Source: Alteriqipengyuania abyssalis
Lineage (GTDB): Bacteria > Pseudomonadota > Alphaproteobacteria > Sphingomonadales > Sphingomonadaceae
Length of the DNA stretch: 64,000 nucleotides
NCBI RefSeq assembly: GCF_019857185.1
Contig: NZ_JAHWXP010000004.1
Coordinates: 186,001-250,000 of the forward strand
Reading direction: 5' to 3'
Part shown: positions 17,555 to 25,704 of the stretch, in pieces
Layout: each line of letters starts with the position of its first letter
How positions within the stretch are numbered: position 1 is the first letter of the stretch
The notes under the pieces: model-generated
What the model was told of the DNA's origin: nothing
What the model saw: the letters and a program-made list of their open reading frames with translations, nothing else
The model's database searches: none
Made by a program: the position numbers and the translations under genes

Positions 17555-18846
17555 AGGACTTCGCCCGCTCCGACGATCCGGCTGTTCAGGCCCAGCTCGA
17601 CCGGCTGGCCGCGCTTTCGGTGCCAGATGGCCGGCTGGGGCTGGAGACGATCCGCGCTCTGCTGGCCCGGCTGGGCGATCCTCAGGACCGCATGCCGCCG
17701 GTGTTCCATGTCGCAGGCACCAACGGCAAGGGGTCGACCTGCGCCATCCTGCGCGCGATGCTGGAGGCGGATGGCAAACGCGTCCATGTCGCCACCAGCC
17801 CGCATCTGGTGCGCTATAACGAGCGGATCCGGATCGCGGGCACGCTGATCGGGGACGCACAGCTCGCCGCGCTGCTGGCCGAGGTGCTGGATGCGGGAAG
17901 CGATCTCAATCCGAGCTTCTTCGAAGTCACCATCGCCGCCACCTTCCTCGCCTTCGCGCGCGAACCCGCCGATGTCTGCGTGATCGAGGTCGGCCTTGGC
18001 GGGCGCTTCGATGCGACCAATGTGCTGGGCTCGCACGTCCTCGCCGCGTGCGGGATCGCCGCGCTGGGGCTGGACCATGAACGCTTCCTCCTCGCGCCGG
18101 AGGACAAAGTGCCCGCCGAACCGCTGGCACGCATCGGGTTCGAGAAGGCCGGAATCGGCAAGCCCGGCGTGCCGCTGGTCACGCTGTCCTACCCCGAAGG
18201 CGTGACGCTGGAGGTGGAGCATGCGGCGATCGTGCGTGAGGCACTGCTGACGATGCGCGGGCGCGAATGGCATTCCAGCGTCACCGAGACGGGCCTGCAT
18301 TACGTCGATGCGCTGGGCGAACTCGCGCTGCCCCTGCCCGCGCTTCCGGGCGCGCATCAGGCGGAGAACGCCGCACTCGCCATCGCGATGCTGCGCCATC
18401 AGGACCGCGTGAGCGTGTCGCGCGATGCGATGGCGCAGGGGCTGCGAAACGTGAACTGGCCCGCGCGGCTTCAGCGTCTGCCCGCCTCGCCGCTGACGGG
18501 CGAGCGGATCGTATGGGTCGATGGCGGACACAATCCCAGCGCGGGCGAGGCGCTGGCGCAGCACTTTATGGGTGAGCGCTTCCACCTCATCCTCGGCATG
18601 CTCGCCAACAAGGATCACCGCGCGCTGGTCGATCCGCTGGCGGACAGCATCGCGAGCATCACCGCCGTGCCGGTGCCGGGACACGAGTATCACCCCGCGA
18701 GCATGTTCGGCGCAGACGTGCGCGAGGCGGCGGATGTGGCCGAGGCGCTGCGGGCCCTGCCCGACGATGGCCTGCCCGTGCTGATCGCAGGCTCGCTCTA
18801 CCTCGCAGGCGACGTGCTACGGCTGAGCGGCGCGCTGCCCGACTGA
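17551..18846 (+). CDS. folC: Bifunctional folylpolyglutamate synthase / dihydrofolate synthase
   Basis: 431 residues of the Mur-ligase fold. It adds glutamate to dihydropteroate and then to folates. The P-loop GTNGKGSTCAIL is near residue 53, the HVATSPHLVRYNERI segment follows, and the metal-site and C-terminal ligase segments (VDGGHNPSAGEALAQHF) are present. The ATG at 17551 overlaps the previous gene's stop; in-frame upstream ATG 17527 is a weaker choice. Its stop codon abuts the stop of the convergent ampG-like gene with no bases between. Confidence 0.95.
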   Translation: MKDFARSDDPAVQAQLDRLAALSVPDGRLGLETIRALLARLGDPQDRMPPVFHVAGTNGKGSTCAILRAMLEADGKRVHVATSPHLVRYNERIRIAGTLIGDAQLAALLAEVLDAGSDLNPSFFEVTIAATFLAFAREPADVCVIEVGLGGRFDATNVLGSHVLAACGIAALGLDHERFLLAPEDKVPAEPLARIGFEKAGIGKPGVPLVTLSYPEGVTLEVEHAAIVREALLTMRGREWHSSVTETGLHYVDALGELALPLPALPGAHQAENAALAIAMLRHQDRVSVSRDAMAQGLRNVNWPARLQRLPASPLTGERIVWVDGGHNPSAGEALAQHFMGERFHLILGMLANKDHRALVDPLADSIASITAVPVPGHEYHPASMFGADVREAADVAEALRALPDDGLPVLIAGSLYLAGDVLRLSGALPD

Positions 18847-20580
18847 CTACTGCGCCGCAACCGCTTCCGATCCGGGCGGCGGCGCGTTCTGCGAGCGGCC
18901 CGAACGGACCACGCGGATCCATTCGAACACGCACAGGACCACCGCCAGCATCCCGATCAGCGTCGTCAGGATGAACACGTCGTAATAGCCCTGCTTCTCG
19001 ATCATCTCCCCCAGCGCGCCGCGCCCCAGCGTGCCCACGAGCAGCGTCAGCGAGGACAGGAGTGCATACTGGACCGCCGAGTACTTCTTGGACACGATCG
19101 AGCTCAGCCACGCGACATAGGCCGCCCCCGCGATGCCGATCGCAAGGTTCTCCCACATGATCGTGAAGGTCAGCCGCGGCAGCGCCTCCGACCCGAACGG
19201 GGCCATGAAGCCGATCAGCGCGGAAAAGCCGATCGCATCGCTCGCCGCCTGCATGTTGGCCCCGCCCGCCGCCATGTCGGCATAGAGCAGGTTGGTCAGC
19301 GCGGCGATCAGCGCGCCAAAGGTCAGCGTGGCCATCCGCCCGATCGCGGTCAGCAGATAGCCGCCGATCGCCAGCCCGGCGATGATCGCGCCGACGCCGA
19401 AGAACTTGGAAGCGAAGGCGACCTCGTCGTTCGTGTACTGCAATTCGCCGAGATAGAACGGATAGGCGAAGGTGCCCCAGATCGCGTCGCAGATGCGGTA
19501 GGTCAGCACCAGCGAGAGGATCAGCACCAGCGACCAGCCCATCCGCCCCACGAACTCGACCAGCGGCATCACCAGCGCGCGATAGAGGTGGTCCATCGCA
19601 AAAGATTGGCCTGCGCGTTCGGGCAGGTCCTCGGTCATCACATACTGGCCCCGCTCCTTCTTGGAGGCGAGCCAGCCCGCGATCAGCGCGGGGATGACGA
19701 CCGTGGCGACGATGATCCACGGACCATAGTTGAGCGTGAATTCGGTCGGATTGGGCCGCTCCTCCGGCGGGAAGGCAAGCGACATGTACATAAAGGTCAG
19801 CACGGTGCCGATGGCGACCGCCCACAGCAGGCCCACCGCGCCCAGCGCCTTGGCCCGGACCGAGGGCTTCAGCTCGCCCTTGCGGCGCAGGCTGAGCAGC
19901 AGTTCGTCATCGATCGTGCCGTCGACATTCTCGCCCGCCTTGCTGTCGGGCGCGAACAGGCCTGCGATGCCGATCACCAGCAGGATCGCGCCCATCATCA
20001 GGTAGGTTTGCGGCCAGCCGATCCGCGCGGCGATGATCAGGCCCAGTGCGCCGCCCACCAGTGCCGCGAGGCGGTAGCCCATCTGATAGACGGTCGAGAG
20101 GATGTCGATCGTCGCCTCTTCGTCCGCCACGTCGATGCGCCAGGCGTTGATTGCGATGTCCTGGGTGGCACTCGCCAGCGCGCCGATCCCGGCGAGCAGG
20201 CTGAACCAGCCGATCGCCTCGTTGGTCGGGTTGGACAGGCTGAGTGCGATGAGGATGACGCCGAGCAGGATCTGCGCGGGCACGATCCACTGCTTGCGCC
20301 GGCCGAGCTTGCGGAAGCCGGGGATCGAGACCTTGTCGATCAGCGGCGACCACAGGAACTGGAATGCGTAGGCGAGCCCGATCAGCGAGAAGACGCCCAT
20401 CGTCTCCAGTTCCACCTCGGCTTCGGACAGCCAGGCGTAGAGCGTGCCGAGGAACAGCGCGAAGGGCAGGCCGCTGGCGAAGCCGAACAGCGCCATATAG
20501 CCGCTCTTTGGATTGCGCAGCGATCGTGCGAGCGTTCCCCAGCCCGGCTTTTTCGCCTTGTCAGCCTTAGCCTCGGCCAT
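18847..20580 (-). CDS. ampG: AmpG-like MFS permease
   Basis: 577 residues with about 12-14 membrane segments. The N-terminal motif YMALFGFASGLPFALFLGTL and LIDKVSIPGFRKLGRRKQWI are characteristic of the AmpG branch of the major facilitator superfamily. AmpG imports GlcNAc-anhydromuropeptides for cell-wall recycling and so sets inducer levels for beta-lactamase where AmpR is present. No AmpR or ampC gene is seen nearby. Start ATG 20580 follows an AAGGG at about 6 nt. Length and helix count exceed the typical ~500-residue AmpG because of cytoplasmic loops. Confidence 0.85.
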   Translation of the reverse strand: MAEAKADKAKKPGWGTLARSLRNPKSGYMALFGFASGLPFALFLGTLYAWLSEAEVELETMGVFSLIGLAYAFQFLWSPLIDKVSIPGFRKLGRRKQWIVPAQILLGVILIALSLSNPTNEAIGWFSLLAGIGALASATQDIAINAWRIDVADEEATIDILSTVYQMGYRLAALVGGALGLIIAARIGWPQTYLMMGAILLVIGIAGLFAPDSKAGENVDGTIDDELLLSLRRKGELKPSVRAKALGAVGLLWAVAIGTVLTFMYMSLAFPPEERPNPTEFTLNYGPWIIVATVVIPALIAGWLASKKERGQYVMTEDLPERAGQSFAMDHLYRALVMPLVEFVGRMGWSLVLILSLVLTYRICDAIWGTFAYPFYLGELQYTNDEVAFASKFFGVGAIIAGLAIGGYLLTAIGRMATLTFGALIAALTNLLYADMAAGGANMQAASDAIGFSALIGFMAPFGSEALPRLTFTIMWENLAIGIAGAAYVAWLSSIVSKKYSAVQYALLSSLTLLVGTLGRGALGEMIEKQGYYDVFILTTLIGMLAVVLCVFEWIRVVRSGRSQNAPPPGSEAVAAQ

Positions 20581-20761
20581 ACACACCCTTCCCTCGATAA
20601 ATCGTCCCTGCGCTCTCTAGCCGCTGTGGCCGGGGTTAGCCTAGCCCTCGCGAAACGCCGATGCGATCGCTTCGAAAGACGGCGGACCTAGCCGGTGACG
20701 CAGAATTGCCACCATACGCGTCTATTCTTTCGCCGCGCTGTATTAGCGGAGGCTCGCTGCC

Positions 20762-20959
20762 ATGCTGGAAAGAGCATTGTGCGACCTGCGCGGGCACCGG
20801 GTCGACCGCAAGCGGGTCTGGAGCGATGGTCTGCATTTTCGCACGACCTGCGCTCGCTGCGCGTGCCCGCTGATCAACTGCAACCACGCCTGGCGCCCTT
20901 TCGATACAGACAAGGACGCGGATGTGCGCCGGAAGCCGCATCCGCACTACCACGTTTAG
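20762..20959 (+). CDS. Small Cys/His-rich protein, unknown
   Basis: 65 residues from an ATG with GGAGG 10 nt upstream. The sequence has a Cys/His pattern (LCDLRGH, TTCARCACPLINCNH, HPHYHV) compatible with one zinc site, and is strongly basic. No known family is recognised. It lies in a 435-bp interval between the divergent ampG-like gene and the pseudouridine synthase. The good ribosome site and structured composition favour a real gene over a chance ORF. Confidence 0.55.
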   Translation: MLERALCDLRGHRVDRKRVWSDGLHFRTTCARCACPLINCNHAWRPFDTDKDADVRRKPHPHYHV

Positions 20960-21015
20960 CTTTGCGTGTGCCAAAGCATTTGGCGGATCGCCGGGCGGTC
21001 GCTAAGCGGGCGGGC

Positions 21016-21774
21016 ATGGCCGAAGATGAACGTAAGGGCGATCGCATCGCCAAGCTGCTGGCGCGCGCAGGCGTGGCGAGCCGCCGCGAGGTGGAGCGGA
21101 TGATTGCGGACAAGCGGATCGCGATCGACGGGAAAACCGTGGAGACCCCGGCGACCCTGCTCGAATCCCTGCGCGGGGTGACCGTGGACGGCAAACCGGT
21201 TGCCAAGCCCGAACCGACCCGCCTGTTCGCGTTCCACAAGCCCGCCGGGCTTATCACCGCAGAACGCGATCCGAGAGGCCGGGCGACGATCTACGCCGCG
21301 CTGCGCAACGCTCTGCCCAAGGATGCCCCGCGGGTGATGCCGATCGGGCGGCTCGACTACAATACCGAAGGCCTGCTGCTGCTGACCAATGACGGCGAGT
21401 TCAAGCGCCTGCTCGAGCTGCCCGCCAATGCGGTCGAGCGGACCTATCGCGCGCGCGCGCATGGCGCCGTCACGCAGGCGCAGCTGGAGGAGCTGAGCGA
21501 GGGGATCACCATCGACGGCGTCCATTACGGCCCGATCAACGCCAATCTCGAACGGCGCACCGGTGCGAACCAGTGGATCGAAGTGACGATTACCGAAGGC
21601 AAGAACCGTGAAGTGCGCCGGGTACTCGAACATCTCGGGCTGGAGGTGAACCGGCTGGTCCGCGTCGCCTTCGGGCCGGTAGCGCTGGGCGACCTGCCGC
21701 GCGGGCAGGCGATGGAAATCCGCAAGCACGAAATCGGCAAGTTCCGCGCCTCGGTGAAGAAGGGACGCGACTGA
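21016..21774 (+). CDS. RsuA/RluB-family pseudouridine synthase
   Basis: 252 residues. An N-terminal S4 RNA-binding domain (RIAKLLARAGVASRREVERMI) is followed by the catalytic domain with the family motif GRLDYNTEGLLLLTNDGE, which contains the catalytic Asp, and the C-terminal EGKNREVRRVLEHLGLEV. RluB-type enzymes modify U2605 of 23S rRNA and RsuA modifies 16S U516. Length and sequence look closer to RluB, but the target cannot be fixed from sequence alone. ATG 21016 is chosen because it places the S4 domain near the N-terminus. It overlaps rsmD by one base. Confidence 0.9.
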   Translation: MAEDERKGDRIAKLLARAGVASRREVERMIADKRIAIDGKTVETPATLLESLRGVTVDGKPVAKPEPTRLFAFHKPAGLITAERDPRGRATIYAALRNALPKDAPRVMPIGRLDYNTEGLLLLTNDGEFKRLLELPANAVERTYRARAHGAVTQAQLEELSEGITIDGVHYGPINANLERRTGANQWIEVTITEGKNREVRRVLEHLGLEVNRLVRVAFGPVALGDLPRGQAMEIRKHEIGKFRASVKKGRD

Positions 21775-22319
21775 TGCGGATCGTCGCAGGCGACTGGCGC
21801 GGGCGCGCGATCAAGGCTCCAGCTGGCGAAACCACCCGCCCGACCGCCGACCGCACGCGCGAGACGCTGTTCAACATGCTGAGCAGCCGCCTCGGCAGTT
21901 TCGAGGGGCTGAGCGCGGCGGACCTGTTCGCGGGATCGGGCGCGCTCGGGCTGGAGGCATTGTCACGCGGCTGCGCGTCGTGCCTGTTCGTCGAAGAAGA
22001 CAAGCGTGCAGTGGACGCGATCCGGGCGAACGTCGCGGCGCTGGGTGCGGGGACGCGGGCGACGGTACAGCAGGCTTCCGCGTTGCGACTAGGCCCGGCG
22101 AAGGTGCCGCACGATCTGGTAATGCTCGATCCGCCCTATGGCACTGGCGCAGGCGCCGTCGCGCTGGAACGGCTGGTCAGGCTCGGCTGGATCGGCCCCG
22201 CGACGTGGATCTCGCTCGAGGTGGCAGCGAAGGAAACGCCGGAACTGCGTGGCATGCGGGTCGATGCAGAGCGTAAGGTGGGCAAGGCCAAACTGCTGCT
22301 GCTCCAGCTGGACAGCTAA
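21774..22319 (+). CDS. rsmD: 16S rRNA (guanine(966)-N(2))-methyltransferase
   Basis: 181 residues. The SAM-binding motif ADLFAGSGALGLEALSRGC is near residue 43 and the catalytic LDPPYGTGA near 118. The N-terminal IVAGDWRGRAIKAP and PTADRTRETLFNML are typical of RsmD. It methylates G966 in helix 31 of 16S rRNA. The start overlaps the stop of the preceding pseudouridine synthase (TGATG), so the two RNA-modification genes form a coupled pair. Confidence 0.93.
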   Translation: MRIVAGDWRGRAIKAPAGETTRPTADRTRETLFNMLSSRLGSFEGLSAADLFAGSGALGLEALSRGCASCLFVEEDKRAVDAIRANVAALGAGTRATVQQASALRLGPAKVPHDLVMLDPPYGTGAGAVALERLVRLGWIGPATWISLEVAAKETPELRGMRVDAERKVGKAKLLLLQLDS

Positions 22320-22333
22320 GGCCCACGCCCATC

Positions 22334-22366
22334 AAAAAAAGGGCGCCCGCCGATGACGAACGCCCT
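22334..22366 (-). terminator. Rho-independent terminator (bidirectional stem)
   Basis: Stem AGGGCG (22340-22345) / CGCCCT (22361-22366) with a 15-nt loop. Seven A's at 22334-22340 become a U-run on the minus strand. It fits termination of the minus-strand secreted-protein gene whose stop is at 22388. It may also serve convergent rsmD from the other side, although the right flank is only CTTTCG. Confidence 0.75.
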
Positions 22367-22387
22367 CTTTCGATCGCAGATCGATGA

Positions 22388-22681
22388 TCAGTTCTTGGGT
22401 TCGTTAAGCGGCAGCGGCTCGTCGATCTCGCTCGCCGAGCGACCCGGCCAGTAGTTGATCGGGCGGTTGCCGGTCTTGTTGGCTTCCCAGCTGTTGATGC
22501 AGTTGGTTTCCTGCTTGGGCTTGCAGATCGGAAGCTCGCCCGACTTGGGCTGCTCATCCTGCGGAACCGGCTGCGCGGTTTCGTTGCTGACGTAGTTGAT
22601 CGTGGGTGCAGTCTGCGCTGCGGCGGGCATCGACAGCCCCGCAAGGGCGGTGGCGACACCGGTCAAAAGGATCTTATTCAT
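22388..22681 (-). CDS. Secreted protein, tandem paralogue 2 (NYxSN...PICxP...NCIN family)
   Basis: 97 residues with a Sec signal peptide (MNKILLTGVATALAGLSMPAAAQ) and no hydrophobic segment after it. The mature part has NYVSNETAQPVPQDEQP, LPICKPKQ and TNCIN, shared almost position for position with the C-terminal ~45 residues of the next gene upstream. Two cysteines in that block could form a disulfide. After it comes a unique tail (RPINYWPGRSASEIDEPLP). GAGGAG lies 9 nt before the start. No known family recognised; likely periplasmic or exported. Confidence 0.75.
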   Translation of the reverse strand: MNKILLTGVATALAGLSMPAAAQTAPTINYVSNETAQPVPQDEQPKSGELPICKPKQETNCINSWEANKTGNRPINYWPGRSASEIDEPLPLNEPKN

Positions 22682-22707
22682 CTTATTGATCTCCTCTCGA
22701 AGTAATA

Positions 22708-22738
22708 TGGCGACCCCGGGATAACCCCGGAGTCGCCA
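22708..22738 (-). terminator. Intercistronic hairpin between the two paralogues
   Basis: TGGCGAC (22708-22714) pairs with GTCGCCA (22732-22738), and an inner CCGG/CCGG extends the stem. It lies downstream of the 22769 gene on the minus strand and just before the ribosome site of the 22681 gene. No clean U-run follows, so partial termination or mRNA-end stabilisation is as likely as full termination. Confidence 0.5.
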
Positions 22739-22768
22739 CACGGTTTCACGCAGAATAGCGTTTGTTTA

Positions 22769-23263
22769 TTAGACCGCCCCGCGGTTGATGCAGTTATCCT
22801 GCTGCATCGGCTCGCAGATGGGCAGATCAGCCGGCGGCGGACCTTCATCGCCAGGGGTCGGCTGCACCATCGCGTTGCTGGTATAGTTGATCTTGGCGCT
22901 TCCCGAAGTCGTGCTGGTGGTGGTTGCCGTTGCCGAGCCGCTCAGCTGGCTGTTGATCGACTGCCAGGCAGCCATGCGCTGCTCGGGCACCATGTTGACG
23001 ATCTTGACCCGCTGATCATTGGTCAGCGTGTTCCACCAGACGTTCTTCTGGGTATCGTTGAGCGTCCAGTAATATTCCTGGGCGGCAATGGGCCACTCCT
23101 GATAGGTCATCCGCTGTTCGGCAGACCAATCGAGGTACATCTTTTCCTGCGCGGCAGTCATCGCGTAGGATTCGGCTTCCATATGATGGTCGGCGAGCGC
23201 CGGAGCCGCTGCAGCAATTGCGAGGCCGCAGGCGGCAGTCGAAGCAATAATAAGCTTTTTCAT
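22769..23263 (-). CDS. Secreted protein, tandem paralogue 1 (NYxSN...PICxP...NCIN family)
   Basis: 164 residues: a Sec signal peptide (LIIASTAACGLAIAAAAPALA), then a helical, Trp/Gln-rich domain (AAQEKMYLDWSAEQRMTY, QEYYWTLNDTQKNVWWNTL). A Ser/Thr linker follows (SATATTTSTTSGSA). The C-terminal block NYTSNAMVQPTPGDEGP, LPICEPMQ, DNCIN is shared with the downstream gene. The shared block with two cysteines suggests a common partner or processing step; that is inference. No known family recognised. It is divergent from the uvrD-type helicase gene with 131 bp between starts. Confidence 0.75.
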   Translation of the reverse strand: MKKLIIASTAACGLAIAAAAPALADHHMEAESYAMTAAQEKMYLDWSAEQRMTYQEWPIAAQEYYWTLNDTQKNVWWNTLTNDQRVKIVNMVPEQRMAAWQSINSQLSGSATATTTSTTSGSAKINYTSNAMVQPTPGDEGPPPADLPICEPMQQDNCINRGAV

Positions 23264-23369
23264 GTCTCTGTCTCCTTCTTCCCTCGTCCTTGCCCAACCA
23301 ACGAGACCTCGGGCGTGAGGTTCCGAATTGGGGAGCGCGGGCGCCGCTTCCCTTGCTCCCTCGCCGCGC

Positions 23370-23384
23370 GTTCCCTACCTGTTC
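23370..23384 (+). promoter_or_regulatory. LexA box of the uvrD-type gene
   Basis: GTTC-CCTACCT-GTTC, an exact match to the alphaproteobacterial SOS operator GTTC-N7-GTTC, ends 10 bp before the helicase start codon. Position and exact spacing match the second LexA box in this window, at recA. Confidence 0.75.
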
Positions 23385-23394
23385 GGGCATAGCC

Positions 23395-25704
23395 ATGAAT
23401 GATGCATTCCCCCTCGCAACCGCCGCCGGAGACGCGGATATCCCGCCCTATGCCGCGCGGTTGAACCCGCCGCAGCGCGAAGCCGTGCTCACCACCGAAG
23501 GGCCGGTGCTGATGCTGGCCGGTGCGGGAACGGGCAAGACCTCGGCGTTGACCGCAAGGCTGGCACATCTGGTCGCGATGCGGCTCGCCTGGCCGAGCGA
23601 GATTCTCTGCGTCACCTTCACCAACAAGGCCGCGCGCGAAATGCGCGAACGTGTCGGCCGGCATATCGGCGATGCGGTGGAAGGCATGCCCTGGCTCGGC
23701 ACCTTCCACGCGATCGGCGCGAAGATGCTGCGCCGCCATGCCGAGCTTGTCGGCCTGCAATCGAATTTCACGATCATCGACCCCGACGACCAACTGCGTC
23801 TGCTCAAGACGCTGATCGCGGAAGCCGAGCTGGACGAGAAGCGCTGGCCCGCGCGCCAGTTGGCCGGGCTGATCGACCGGTGGAAGAACCGTGGCCTCAA
23901 CCCGCAAGATCTCGATGCGGTGGAGAACGAGGCCTACGCCAACGGGCGCGGCGCGCAGCTGTACAAGACCTATCAGGCGCGTCTGCAATCACTGAACGCG
24001 TGCGATTTCGGCGATCTGCTGCTGCACATGCTCAACATCTTCCGGCAGCATTCCGATGTGCTGGAGCAGTACCAGAACCGCTTCAAGTATATCCTGGTCG
24101 ACGAATATCAGGACACCAACCAGGTCCAGTACCTGTGGCTCCGCCTGCTCGCGCAGCATCGCAAGAATATCTGCGTGGTCGGGGACGACGACCAGTCGAT
24201 CTACTCGTGGCGCGGCGCGGAAGTGGCGAATATCCTGAAGTTCGAGAAGGACTTTCCCGGTGCCAAGGTCATCAAGCTGGAGCAGAATTATCGCTCCACC
24301 CCGCACATCCTCGGCGCGGCATCAGGCCTGATCGGGGAGAACAGCCAAAGGCTCGGCAAGGAGTTATGGACCGAGACCGACACGGGCGAGAAGGTCCGCG
24401 TCATCGGCGTGTGGGACGGGCCCGAGGAAGCCCGCCGCGTGGGCGAGGAGATCGAGAGCCTCGAGCGTGGCGGCGTGGGCCTCGACGAGATCGCGATCCT
24501 TGTGCGCGCGCAGTACCAGACCCGCGAGTTCGAAGACCGCTTCATCCAGATCGGCATGGCCTACCGCATCGTCGGCGGCTTCCGCTTCTACGAGCGCGCC
24601 GAAATTCGCGACGCCCTCGCCTACCTGCGCGTCATCGCGCAGCCGGCGGACGACCTCGCGTTCGAGCGGATCTACAACCAGCCCAAGCGCGGGCTCGGCG
24701 CCAAGACGCTGGAGAAGATGTATCAGCATGCGCGGCGCACCGGGATGCCGCTGGCTGCGGCATCGCTCGATCTGGCGGACAGCGACGAATTGCCTGCGCG
24801 GGCGCGCGGGACCATCGGCGGGCTGATGCGTCAGTTTCTCCAGTGGCGCGAACAGGCGGACAGCCTCGCGCCGGCCGAACTGCTCCGGCAGGTGCTTGAA
24901 GAAAGCGGCTATCAGGCGATGCTCGAGAACGAGCGGACGCCCGAAGCCAAGGGGCGACTCGAAAACCTCTCCGAACTCGCGCGCGCGATGGAGGATTACG
25001 AGACGCTGGGCGACTTCCTCGAGCATGTCGCGCTGGTGATGGACAATGATGCGAATGCGGAGGATGCCAAGGTCACCATCATGACCATCCACGCCGCCAA
25101 GGGGCTGGAGTTCGACCACCTGTTCCTGGTCGGGTGGGAGGAAGGCGTCTTCCCCTCGCAGCGTTCGCTCGACGAAGGTGGGCTCGCCTCACTGGAGGAG
25201 GAACGCCGCCTCGCTTACGTCGCGATTACCCGCGCGAAGAAGGCATGCACGATTCTGCACGCCGCCAACCGGCGCATTTACGGCCAGTGGACCAGTTCCA
25301 TTCCCAGCCGGTTCATCGAGGAACTGCCCGACGACCACGTCGAGAGCGAGACCACGATGTCAGGCGGTGCCTCCCTGTGGCGGGCGAACTGGAGCGAGAG
25401 CGAAGATCCCTTCGCCCATGTCACGCGCGACCGGCCCGAGCGCTCGAACAACCGCGGCCCCGGCTGGCAGCGGGCGCTGGCGACGGGATACGAGACACGG
25501 CCCACCAGGGTTCAGGAAAGCCGCCGCAGCGCAGCCAGCTTCGCGGCCAAGCCGCGCGACGACATCGCGCTGGGTGCGCGGGTGTTCCACGACAAGTTTG
25601 GATACGGCACGGTCATGGGGCAGGAAGGAAACAAGCTCGAAATCGAGTTCGAAACCACCGGCACTAAGCGGGTGATCGACAGCTTCGTGAAGCCAGCCGA
25701 CTAG
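23395..25704 (+). CDS. uvrD: UvrD/PcrA-type ATP-dependent 3'-5' DNA helicase
   Basis: 769 residues, SF1A helicase. Walker A AGAGTGKTSAL is near residue 45, VDEYQDTNQVQYLW near 235, GDDDQSIYSWRGA near 265, and TIHAAKGLEFDHLFLV with QRSLDEGGLASLEEERRLAYVA near 565-605. A C-terminal Tudor-like tail (LGARVFHDKFGYGTVMG) is typical of UvrD/PcrA. It acts in nucleotide excision and mismatch repair and in displacing RecA. The ATG at 23395 is chosen because the LexA box lies just upstream. Its stop TAG shares bases with the stop of the convergent GGDEF gene. Confidence 0.95.
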   Translation: MNDAFPLATAAGDADIPPYAARLNPPQREAVLTTEGPVLMLAGAGTGKTSALTARLAHLVAMRLAWPSEILCVTFTNKAAREMRERVGRHIGDAVEGMPWLGTFHAIGAKMLRRHAELVGLQSNFTIIDPDDQLRLLKTLIAEAELDEKRWPARQLAGLIDRWKNRGLNPQDLDAVENEAYANGRGAQLYKTYQARLQSLNACDFGDLLLHMLNIFRQHSDVLEQYQNRFKYILVDEYQDTNQVQYLWLRLLAQHRKNICVVGDDDQSIYSWRGAEVANILKFEKDFPGAKVIKLEQNYRSTPHILGAASGLIGENSQRLGKELWTETDTGEKVRVIGVWDGPEEARRVGEEIESLERGGVGLDEIAILVRAQYQTREFEDRFIQIGMAYRIVGGFRFYERAEIRDALAYLRVIAQPADDLAFERIYNQPKRGLGAKTLEKMYQHARRTGMPLAAASLDLADSDELPARARGTIGGLMRQFLQWREQADSLAPAELLRQVLEESGYQAMLENERTPEAKGRLENLSELARAMEDYETLGDFLEHVALVMDNDANAEDAKVTIMTIHAAKGLEFDHLFLVGWEEGVFPSQRSLDEGGLASLEEERRLAYVAITRAKKACTILHAANRRIYGQWTSSIPSRFIEELPDDHVESETTMSGGASLWRANWSESEDPFAHVTRDRPERSNNRGPGWQRALATGYETRPTRVQESRRSAASFAAKPRDDIALGARVFHDKFGYGTVMGQEGNKLEIEFETTGTKRVIDSFVKPAD

